From assembly GCA_028696365.1 (NCBI GenBank), contig JAQVHG010000113.1:1-7107 (forward strand): a DNA stretch of 7,107 bases. Reading direction: 5' to 3'. The notes under the pieces were generated by a model. It was not told where the DNA came from and searched no databases. It saw only the letters and a list, made by a program, of their open reading frames with translations. The DNA comes from Methanofollis sp. (GTDB lineage Archaea > Halobacteriota > Methanomicrobia > Methanomicrobiales > Methanofollaceae). The position numbers and the translations under genes are program-made. Below are positions 1 through 4,792 of the stretch, piece after piece. The first letter of the stretch is position 1. Each line of letters begins with the position of its first letter.

Positions 1-239
1 GCCTCCCGCCGACCCCGACCGGTATAACAGGTCCGTGGGTCGTAGCCCAGGACCGAGAGGTTTGCAACATCGCTTCCTGGCTCAAACCCATCCGGCACCG
101 TCTTCAAGAGTCCGCACTGCCCGTCTCTTGCGACGAGGTCCATGTTGGGCGTATCTGCATATTCAAGGGGGGTCTGGCCACCGAGTGCTTCAAGGGGCTC
201 GTCGGCCATCCCGTCCCCGAGCACGACGATATACTTCAT
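1..239 (-). CDS. apgM: 2,3-bisphosphoglycerate-independent phosphoglycerate mutase, archaeal type (N-terminal part)
   Basis: ApgM interconverts 3-phosphoglycerate and 2-phosphoglycerate in glycolysis/gluconeogenesis, in the cytoplasm. The ATG is at 239-237 and 79 full codons are visible before the gene leaves the window, so the 3' part is missing. Seen in the sequence: the N-terminal strand MKYIVVLGDGMADEPLEALG with the metal-binding Asp of the GDGM motif (residues 8-11), the TPLEYADTPNMD segment (23-34), and GFEPGSDVANLSVLGYDP (51-68), whose Ser56 in GSDVAN is the expected catalytic/metal-binding serine of the alkaline-phosphatase superfamily. These motifs are characteristic of the archaeal iPGM (ApgM) family. 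It lies 24 bases downstream of the epimerase on the same strand, so co-transcription is likely; a weak Shine-Dalgarno (AAGGT) precedes the ATG. Oddity: after YTGRG the codons read R-R-E-A, where from memory this family usually has P-L-E-A. Identity is nearly certain. Confidence 0.93.
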   Translation of the reverse strand, partial: MKYIVVLGDGMADEPLEALGGQTPLEYADTPNMDLVARDGQCGLLKTVPDGFEPGSDVANLSVLGYDPRTCYTGRGRRE

Positions 240-263
240 CTTTGACCTTCTCTTTTGTGTTCT

Positions 264-1202
264 TCAGCAGATCTCTTTGATCAGGGCGCGTGCCGCCTGC
301 CGCACCGCTTCTTCTGATCCGGTCCCGGCGTGCCAGCCTGTTGCCTTGAGTTTCTCAACCGCAAGTTGCATCTTTGGCACGTCCCCGACCCAGCCGCGGT
401 CGCCGCCGGTGTATTTGAACTGCACATCAGAGAGCCCCATCTCGCTTGTGACGATCTGCGCGATCGTCGTGACATCGATCCAATCTTCAGATCCGATATT
501 GAAACAGGAGAAGGGCTCGTCTGTGGTCCTGACCGCGTGGAGAACGGCCGTCACGCACTCTGAGACCAGGAGGTACGACTTGATCTGCTTCCCGTCCCCA
601 AGGATCTCAAGTTCTGCTGGATTTGCCTTGAGTTTGTGGGCGAAGTCCCAGATCACACCGTGGTTGCTCCTCTCCCCGATGATGTTGGCGAACCTGAAGA
701 CCCATGCCTTCATGCCGTAGGTATGGGCATAAGAGGAGATCATCGCCTCGGCAGCCAGTTTGCTTGCAGCATAGACTGAGATCGGTTCCATCGGGCTGTA
801 GTCCTCAGGAGTCGGGATGACCGACGCCTCGCCATAGACCGTCGAGGTGGAAGTGAATACGATCTCGCCGACGCCGTACGTCCGCATCGCATCGAGGACA
901 CGGACCGTGGCGGTGACATTGTTCTCGTATACGTCTGTCGGGGTGGCGGCGCTCCCCCGGACGTCGGGGTCGGCGGCGAGGTGATAGACCCGGTCCGCCC
1001 CATCAAACCGTTCCTGCCACCCATCTCCAAGCAGGTCGGCCTGCAGGTACTCGACTTTCCCGGCGTCGAGGTGTTCTCTAATATTTACGAGATCTCCGGT
1101 GCGGAGGCTGTCGATGACCAGCACACGATCTCCCTGTGCCACCAGGGTATCGACCAGATGGGAGCCGATGAACCCGGCGCCGCCCGTGACGATCGAAAAC
1201 AT
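264..1202 (-). CDS. NAD-dependent epimerase/dehydratase (extended SDR family, UDP-sugar 4-epimerase-like)
   Basis: Likely a cytoplasmic enzyme that epimerises or dehydrates a nucleotide sugar using bound NAD(H); the exact substrate cannot be told from sequence. Numbering from the start chosen here (312 residues): Rossmann nucleotide-binding loop GGAGFIG at 7-13, acidic NAD-ribose residue Asp31 at the end of the second strand, YHLAA at 73-77, TSTSTVYG at 117-124 supplying the catalytic Ser/Thr, catalytic Tyr144-x3-Lys148 (YAASK), and RFANIIG at 170-176. Length is normal for UDP-glucose 4-epimerase-like proteins. An in-frame ATG at 1214 would add four residues (MRSY). I prefer 1202 because the first beta strand normally begins within a few residues of the start and an ATATTATC box centred near 1229 sits about 27 bases upstream, which fits a leaderless transcript. 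It heads a probable operon with apgM and is divergent from the DUF368 gene. Family certain, substrate unknown. Confidence 0.9.
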   Translation of the reverse strand: MFSIVTGGAGFIGSHLVDTLVAQGDRVLVIDSLRTGDLVNIREHLDAGKVEYLQADLLGDGWQERFDGADRVYHLAADPDVRGSAATPTDVYENNVTATVRVLDAMRTYGVGEIVFTSTSTVYGEASVIPTPEDYSPMEPISVYAASKLAAEAMISSYAHTYGMKAWVFRFANIIGERSNHGVIWDFAHKLKANPAELEILGDGKQIKSYLLVSECVTAVLHAVRTTDEPFSCFNIGSEDWIDVTTIAQIVTSEMGLSDVQFKYTGGDRGWVGDVPKMQLAVEKLKATGWHAGTGSEEAVRQAARALIKEIC

Positions 1203-1357
1203 ATACGATCTCATTGGCAGCGCGAGATAATATGGGTGACGGCGCCCCCGTTCTTCCGTCTCTTCCTCCTCCTTTTCCCTGGCAGGATACCGCCCCTCTC
1301 AGACTTCTATCATAAGCATTAATTACCCATCGCCTGCACACCATACCCCACGAGATT
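1203..1357. promoter_or_regulatory. Divergent promoter region between the epimerase and DUF368 genes
   Basis: This intergenic region must drive both flanking genes. On the minus strand an ATATTATC box lies at 1233-1226, about 27 bases before the ATG at 1202, consistent with a leaderless epimerase mRNA. On the plus strand ATTAATTA at 1318-1325 is a good TATA-box candidate; the predicted transcription start near 1348 would leave a leader of about 10 bases before the ATG at 1358. Between the two boxes is a pyrimidine-rich tract on the plus strand (about 1250-1282) with no recognisable operator. Box assignments are inference from spacing and base composition. Confidence 0.45.
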
Positions 1358-2230
1358 ATGAGCATGCGCAAAGGGATATGGGAACATGTTGGGATATACG
1401 TCCGCGGCCTGATGATGGGGGCCTGCGACGTCATCCCAGGTGTGTCAGGAGGGACCATCGCTCTCATCACTGGGATCTACGAACGACTGATCAGGGCGAT
1501 CGGGGCCATCGATCCAGGTTCCCTGAAGCACGTGCTGCGCGGCGATTTCGGCGCGTTCAGGGATGACCTCGAGAAAATCGACCTTCTGTTCCTGGTCGTC
1601 CTTGGTGCCGGGATCGCCACGGCGTTTCTGGCGATGTCGAGCGTCATCCTGTACCTCCTCAGCGATTACGGTGTCGAGACCTATTCATTCTTCCTCGGGT
1701 TGATCATCGCCTCGGCGGTGATCCTCTTCTGGGGGATAGGTGATCCAGGAGTGAAGGGTCTGCTCTTTCTTGTGGCCGGGGTAGTCGCCGGATTTCTGCT
1801 TACCGGCCTTGGCCATCTCAACCTTGGCCACTCCCTGCCTGTGATCTTTCTGACCGGCATGGTGGCGATCTGCGCGATGGTCCTCCCAGGGATCTCTGGC
1901 GCCTATATCACGCTCATCCTCAATCAGTATGAGTTCATGCTCGCGGCGCTCAAGGCGTTCTCTTTCCCTGAGATCTTTGCCTTTCTTGTCGGTGCAGTCA
2001 CTGGTCTTTTCCTCTTCATAAAGGCCCTGAAATATCTCCTGGAAACCTATCATACAGTGATGATCGCCTTTCTCACCGGGTTGATGCTTGGGGCGACCAG
2101 GACGCTCTTTGAAAAGGCTGCGGCGTCTGGCGACCTCCTCCCTGCTGGAGGGATATTTTTCATCGTTGGGGTCGTCTTCATCGGGATTGTGGAATACATA
2201 AAACATCGCTACGAGACGACTGGTGCCTGA
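1358..2230 (+). CDS. DUF368 family membrane protein, putative polyprenyl-phosphate translocase
   Basis: A 290-residue integral membrane protein. In bacteria the DUF368 family (PopT) has been implicated in returning undecaprenyl phosphate across the cytoplasmic membrane; by analogy an archaeal member could recycle the dolichyl-phosphate-type carrier used for glycosylation. This extension to archaea is inference. Seen: the family signature MGACDVIPGVSGGT at 20-33 and a related second copy, CAMVLPGISGAY, at 172-183. These two PG-[VI]-SG re-entrant-like motifs fit an internally duplicated transporter fold. Hydrophobic segments lie at roughly 75-101, 108-126, 133-151, 161-180, 203-225, 232-248 and 263-280. 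There is no signal peptide. The start ATG has a second in-frame Met two codons later; no clear Shine-Dalgarno is visible, in keeping with a very short leader. It is divergent from the epimerase and has no same-strand partner nearby. The family call is firm and the function is by homology. Confidence 0.9.
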   Translation: MSMRKGIWEHVGIYVRGLMMGACDVIPGVSGGTIALITGIYERLIRAIGAIDPGSLKHVLRGDFGAFRDDLEKIDLLFLVVLGAGIATAFLAMSSVILYLLSDYGVETYSFFLGLIIASAVILFWGIGDPGVKGLLFLVAGVVAGFLLTGLGHLNLGHSLPVIFLTGMVAICAMVLPGISGAYITLILNQYEFMLAALKAFSFPEIFAFLVGAVTGLFLFIKALKYLLETYHTVMIAFLTGLMLGATRTLFEKAAASGDLLPAGGIFFIVGVVFIGIVEYIKHRYETTGA

Positions 2231-2427
2231 ACTGCTGGCTCTGTAGAGACCCTCTGGGTGGCCTTCTTTGGCGAGGGGCGTGCCGTCGATGATCATAGAT
2301 CATCTCAGCGGCTTGAAAGCCTCCGATTTTCTCGAATGCTCGGAAACCGGCTCTGTAAAAATCCTTACCTCTTGTGTGGAGGATGTGTGTCCCCCGCCTT
2401 CCTACCCCTTTGGCTGGGGGCAGAGAT

Positions 2428-2465
2428 CCCGGACCCCGGGAGCACGATAGGGTCGGGAAGGCGGA
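2428..2465 (+). repeat. Intergenic repeat core, copy A
   Basis: This 38-base segment, beginning CCCGGACCCCGGGAGC and ending TCGGGAAGGCGGA, matches positions 6985-7023 at 33 of 38 aligned positions with one single-base gap (my hand alignment). Neither copy is in a gene. It can fold on itself imperfectly (CCCGGACCC against GGGTCGGG with one bulged base). Its function is unknown. Confidence 0.6.
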
Positions 2466-2519
2466 ATAGATGACCATAAAGAGAGTGCTGCTGTCCTCGA
2501 TCTATCTTGTGGCGGGGGT

Positions 2520-2543
2520 TCGGGGGGCGGCCAAGCCCCCCGA
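2520..2543. other. Perfect GC-rich hairpin (9-bp stem, 6-base loop)
   Basis: TCGGGGGGC at 2520-2528 is perfectly complementary to GCCCCCCGA at 2535-2543 around the loop GGCCAA. No T tract follows, so it is not an obvious terminator for the DUF368 gene, whose stop is about 290 bases upstream. It lies inside the putative TIR-bounded element and is probably part of that repeat. Confidence 0.6.
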
Positions 2544-2771
2544 CAGAGAGAGTCATCAAGAGGGTTTTTACATAGCCAGAATACATCCAATTTCCGAGAT
2601 GTGAGCAGAGCGAATATGGGGGAGTAAAAATCTTCAAGAACATTTCTGATATGAATTCGGAAAGAGTAGGTGCCTCCTGAGGCAATCCCCTGCGAAATTT
2701 CAATCCAGACCCTCTTATCACGACCAGAAAACGTACTTGTGCAGGCAGGTGCAAAAGGTACAGGAAACACC

Positions 2772-3644
2772 ATGTTTATTGGGATCGATCATGGCACGAC
2801 GGCCATGCGCTTTGCCTCCGAGGAGGGGCATTTCAAGATCTCACGCGAGGCCGCGCGCGAGTTCTCAGTCCATGACCTCGAACACCTCTGTCCTCTGGAT
2901 GAGATCGAGGGGATTGCAGTCTGTTACTCGATGGGTGATGGGATCTCGGCCTTCACTGATATCAGGAAGGTGACGAATCGCGGCGTCGTCTCGCAGGAAG
3001 GTGCGGGCAAACACATCGGCGGCGGGACGCGCGTCTTCGACGAAGTGGCTGCAAGCGGCCTTCCGGCCGTCGTAGTCCCTGGCATCCACCGCGGCTCCCC
3101 TACCGACCCGCGCTTTAAGGCATATTCACACCAGACCAGCCCTGAAAAACTGGGGATCGCCTATGCAGTCTGTCGTGACCTGGGGGGGGACGTCGTGGTC
3201 TCAGATATCTCGTCAAACACCGTGACCCTCCTGGTCTCGGATGGAAAACTCGTCGGGGCCTTTGACGCCTGTGTCTTTGCGCCGGGCACGCAACACGGGG
3301 CGCTGGACGTCGATGCCATCCGGCGGGTCGATGCCGGGCTTGAGACCGCGAACGAGGCCTTCCTCCATGCAGGTGTCGCCCACACCCTCCCTCCTGATGA
3401 GCAGGACCGCGCCCTTGCGATGTTTGCCGCAATGGAATGCGCCTCAATGCTCCTCCTCAACCCTGGAGCGCGGGTGGCCCTTGCGGGATCGAAGGCGCCG
3501 GTGGTAGCAGACGAGGTGCGCGCCCTCCTCGGCCGCGAGGTGGCGGTCTATGATGAGTGGTGCGCCGCGCACGGCCTTGCAGGGCTTGCCAGGGAGGTTT
3601 TTACTGGTAATGCACCGGTCCTTGGCCTTCCCCTGGAGAGGTGA
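2772..3644 (+). CDS. mmp12: Methanogenesis marker protein 12 (UPF0285 family, ASKHA-fold putative ATPase/kinase)
   Basis: A 290-residue protein of a family found in methanogens and used as a genome marker for methanogenesis; its biochemical role is not established. Seen: phosphate-1-like loop GIDHGTTAMRF at 4-14, SHQTSPEKLGIAY at 119-131, phosphate-2-like strand-turn VVVSDISSNTVTLL at 141-154, the conserved APGTQHGALDVDAIR stretch at 170-184, an adenosine-type GARVALAGSKAP at 232-243, and C-terminal AAHGLAGLAREVFTG at 265-279. Together these give the order of an acetate/sugar kinase-Hsp70-actin (ASKHA) fold. I place the start at the ATG at 2772 because MFIGIDHGTT begins directly at the first beta strand. 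An in-frame ATG at 2670 would add 34 residues that are not hydrophobic-patterned or domain-like. Purine-rich AAGGTACAGGAAA lies just upstream. It is flanked by long spacers, so it is probably transcribed alone; it precedes the pyruvate synthase operon on the same strand. Confidence 0.88.
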   Translation: MFIGIDHGTTAMRFASEEGHFKISREAAREFSVHDLEHLCPLDEIEGIAVCYSMGDGISAFTDIRKVTNRGVVSQEGAGKHIGGGTRVFDEVAASGLPAVVVPGIHRGSPTDPRFKAYSHQTSPEKLGIAYAVCRDLGGDVVVSDISSNTVTLLVSDGKLVGAFDACVFAPGTQHGALDVDAIRRVDAGLETANEAFLHAGVAHTLPPDEQDRALAMFAAMECASMLLLNPGARVALAGSKAPVVADEVRALLGREVAVYDEWCAAHGLAGLAREVFTGNAPVLGLPLER

Positions 3645-3722
3645 AGAGGCTTCTGAGTTCCTCTTCCACATAAGATGCGCTCCCACGTGACTGGCTGCTT
3701 TGATCGTATTTCCTCTCTTTTT
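3643..3722 (+). terminator. Possible terminator region downstream of marker-12 gene
   Basis: An inverted repeat with 7-base arms, GAAGAGG (3643-3649) and CCTCTTC (3660-3666), overlaps the stop codon. A pyrimidine-rich tract ending in five T (3718-3722) follows about 50 bases later. Archaeal termination depends mainly on T tracts, so the latter is the likelier release site; the hairpin may only protect the 3' end. Confidence 0.35.
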
Positions 3723-3909
3723 GGGTATATATCGCCCGAAAATTTCCCAGACAGTACACAATGTTGCCTGTGTGATAGGGTGTGTCAGTCCAGGAAAAGA
3801 TCCCATATATATGGATATTTTACACGATTTTGAGTCTTGGCGGGCTATTTCGTAAAGTTGATAGAAGATGGTGATGATTTTTACTGGCACACTTATGTAC
3901 ACGGATGGT

Positions 3910-3927
3910 GCCTTCTGGCCAGACGGC
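3910..3927. promoter_or_regulatory. Candidate operator/activator site of the por operon (18-base palindrome)
   Basis: GCCTTCTGGCCAGACGGC is symmetric at 16 of 18 positions, with a perfect 10-base centre TCTGGCCAGA (3914-3923). It ends 11 bases before the AAAATATT TATA candidate, where archaeal regulators that act on TBP/TFB recruitment often bind. No regulator gene in the window suggests which protein would bind. This is a prediction from symmetry and position only. Confidence 0.35.
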
Positions 3928-3938
3928 TGCGTGCTGGC

Positions 3939-3978
3939 AAAATATTCTTATTTATTAATCATGATAAATTAGGTGGGG
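3939..3978 (+). promoter_or_regulatory. TATA box and Shine-Dalgarno of the porCDAB operon
   Basis: AAAATATT at 3939-3946 is a good archaeal TATA candidate. About 27 bases on, a transcription start near 3970 would leave a leader of roughly 17 bases holding AGGTGGGG (3971-3978), an SD-like sequence eight bases before the GTG start at 3987. The SD settles the choice of the GTG start codon. The A/T run TTTATTAA at 3951-3958 is an alternative box but would put the start at or beyond the SD. Confidence 0.5.
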
Positions 3979-3986
3979 TATTCTGA

Positions 3987-4529
3987 GTGAGAGAGTTACG
4001 CATCCATGGCAGGGGTGGACAAGGTTCTGTCACCGCTGCCGAACTGATCGCCGTCGCCGCGTTTGAAGGCGGTGTCTACTCCCAGGCCTTCCCGTCTTTC
4101 GGCGTCGAACGGCGGGGAGCCCCGGTGCAGGCATTTGTTCGCTTCAATGATAGGAAAGTTCGCCTGCGCAGTGAAGTCTACGAACCTGACTATGTGATCG
4201 TGCAGGACAGCACGCTGGTCGGTGACGTGGACGTCTTTGGCGGGATGAGAGAGGGCGGGATCGCCCTGATCAACACAGAAAAGGAGCTCTCGGTTGATGT
4301 CCCCGAAGGGGTTCAGGTGATCGTGATCGATGCGACCGCGATCGCCCTCAAGCACCTCGGTGTGCCGATCACCAACACCACGCTCATCGGCGCCTTTGCC
4401 GCGGCCTCTGGTGAGATCGCGCTCCCGGCGCTTGAGAAAGCCCTTCGGGCTCGCTTCCCTGGAAAGCTCGGCGACAAGAATGTCGCAGCTGCTGAATATG
4501 CCTATAACCTCATCAAGGGTGAGGCCTGA
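3987..4529 (+). CDS. porC: Pyruvate synthase (pyruvate:ferredoxin oxidoreductase) gamma subunit
   Basis: Gamma subunit of the four-subunit archaeal pyruvate synthase, which in autotrophic methanogens runs reductively: acetyl-CoA + CO2 + reduced ferredoxin to pyruvate + CoA, in the cytoplasm. The 180-residue protein shows the family hallmark HGRGGQGSVTAAELIA at 7-22, AFPSFGVERRGAPVQAFVR at 35-53 with the conserved ERRGAPV motif, and VPITNTTLIGAFAAASG at 125-141, as in the gamma domain of 2-oxoacid:acceptor oxidoreductases. The start is GTG at 3987, supported by AGGTGGGG eight bases upstream. Its stop TGA overlaps the porD ATG by one base, so translation is probably coupled. It is first of porC-D-A-B, the order known from methanogens. 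A 2-oxoisovalerate-specific paralogue (VOR) is a less likely reading given the four-gene set and the alpha subunit sequence. Confidence 0.93.
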   Translation: MRELRIHGRGGQGSVTAAELIAVAAFEGGVYSQAFPSFGVERRGAPVQAFVRFNDRKVRLRSEVYEPDYVIVQDSTLVGDVDVFGGMREGGIALINTEKELSVDVPEGVQVIVIDATAIALKHLGVPITNTTLIGAFAAASGEIALPALEKALRARFPGKLGDKNVAAAEYAYNLIKGEA

Positions 4530-4789
4530 TGGCACTGAGAGTCGGGTGCGCCGCCCCCCCGGGCCGCGCCCATGACAACAAGACCGGGTCCTGGCGCGTC
4601 TTCAAGCCTATCTTCAAATACGAACAGTGTGTGAAGTGTGGGCTTTGCGAAGTTGTATGCCCCGAAGGTTGCGTGTATGAACGCGAAGACGGATACTATG
4701 TCGCGGATTACGACTACTGCAAGGGCTGCGGGCTCTGTGCCGAGGAATGTCCAGTGGATGACATCGAGATGGTCCAGGAGGAGAAGTAA
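4529..4789 (+). CDS. porD: Pyruvate synthase delta subunit, 2x[4Fe-4S] ferredoxin-type
   Basis: A small 86-residue iron-sulfur subunit that passes electrons between external ferredoxin and the catalytic subunits of pyruvate synthase. Two complete CxxCxxCxxxCP motifs are visible: Cys34, 37, 40, 44 and Cys64, 67, 70, 74, each set expected to hold one [4Fe-4S] cluster with the usual exchange of the fourth cysteine between motifs. Extra cysteines at 7 and 48 are probably not ligands. The N-terminal arm with DNKTGSWRVFKP (16-27) is typical of PorD. The ATG overlaps the porC stop (TGATG), with GGGTGAGG just upstream inside porC. The acidic C-terminus ends three bases before porA. Confidence 0.94.
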   Translation: MALRVGCAAPPGRAHDNKTGSWRVFKPIFKYEQCVKCGLCEVVCPEGCVYEREDGYYVADYDYCKGCGLCAEECPVDDIEMVQEEK

Positions 4790-4792
4790 ACA

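Larger units (their letters stand above)
2349..2577. repeat. MITE-like element with 16-base terminal inverted repeats (putative)
   Basis: The left end GGCTCTGTAAAAATCC (2349-2364) and the reverse complement of the right end, GGCTATGTAAAAACCC (2577-2562), match at 14 of 16 positions, bounding a 229-base segment with no transposase-length frame. Inside are the repeat core at 2428-2465 and the GC hairpin at 2520-2543. Arrangement and size resemble a miniature inverted-repeat element mobilised in trans. I see no target-site duplication (outside bases ...GGAAACC and AGAATAC... differ), so it may be old, or the true left end may be the related motif at 2237. The GGCTCTGTAAAA end and the core recur at 6862 and 6985 in the same order and orientation, which supports a dispersed family. 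Confidence 0.45.
2231..2771. other. Long non-coding, repeat-rich spacer between the DUF368 and marker-12 genes
   Basis: About 540 bases without a credible gene; open frames here carry no recognisable domain and pass straight through repeats and hairpins. It holds, in order: a GGCTCTGTA motif at 2237-2245; a 7-3-7 dyad at 2288-2304; a TIR-like pair at 2349-2364 and 2562-2577; a repeat core at 2428-2465 shared with the right end of the window; a GC-rich hairpin at 2520-2543; and a 6-2-6 dyad at 2671-2684. No strong TATA box stands out for the marker-12 gene; A/T-rich candidates are at 2694-2702 and around 2713-2720. The region looks like accumulated small repeats or the remains of a mobile element. 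Confidence 0.6.
3645..3986. other. Gene-poor spacer upstream of the pyruvate synthase operon
   Basis: This stretch of about 340 bases is more A/T-rich than the genes around it and contains no convincing gene. Present are GGGTATATATC at 3723-3733, a perfect 12-base palindrome CCATATATATGG at 3803-3814, the 18-base imperfect palindrome at 3910-3927, and the por promoter and Shine-Dalgarno at its right end. Small frames of 14 codons (from 3811) and 34 codons (3868-3972) exist but show no recognisable sequence. The two upstream TATA-like boxes leave room for a longer por leader or a small untranslated RNA; neither is demonstrated. Confidence 0.5.

Noticed and set aside
142..720. 192-residue plus-strand frame across apgM and the epimerase
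   Set aside because: It is antisense to two genes with clear catalytic motifs, and its translation is low in recognisable structure.
1685..2296. 203-residue minus-strand frame opposite the DUF368 gene
   Set aside because: It is a highly charged, low-complexity translation antisense to a clear membrane protein; a codon-bias shadow.
2365..2754. 129-residue minus-strand frame through the 2231-2771 spacer
   Set aside because: It runs through the GC hairpin, the repeat core and the inverted end, has no recognisable domain, and a second overlapping frame of the same length exists on that strand; this is what GC-rich non-coding DNA gives.
2670..2771. 34-residue N-terminal extension of the marker-12 protein from an upstream in-frame ATG
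   Set aside because: The ASKHA fold begins right at the ATG at 2772, the extension shows no domain-like pattern, and the upstream ATG lies inside the 6-2-6 dyad with no convincing ribosome binding site.
2231..2771. CRISPR array or tRNA in the repeat-rich spacer
   Set aside because: The repeats are few, unevenly spaced and partly inverted, with no regular spacer pattern; no cloverleaf or T-loop GTTCGAATC-like sequence is present in a tRNA context.
3444..3902. 152-residue minus-strand frame overlapping the 3' end of the marker-12 gene and the following spacer
   Set aside because: No family resemblance, no promoter or ribosome binding site at its start, and half is antisense to a well-supported gene.
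3868..3972. 34-codon frame ending at the por Shine-Dalgarno, as a possible leader peptide
   Set aside because: It spans the best TATA candidate, so it would not be on the main transcript; the sequence has no codon runs or motifs typical of an attenuator peptide and no good SD.
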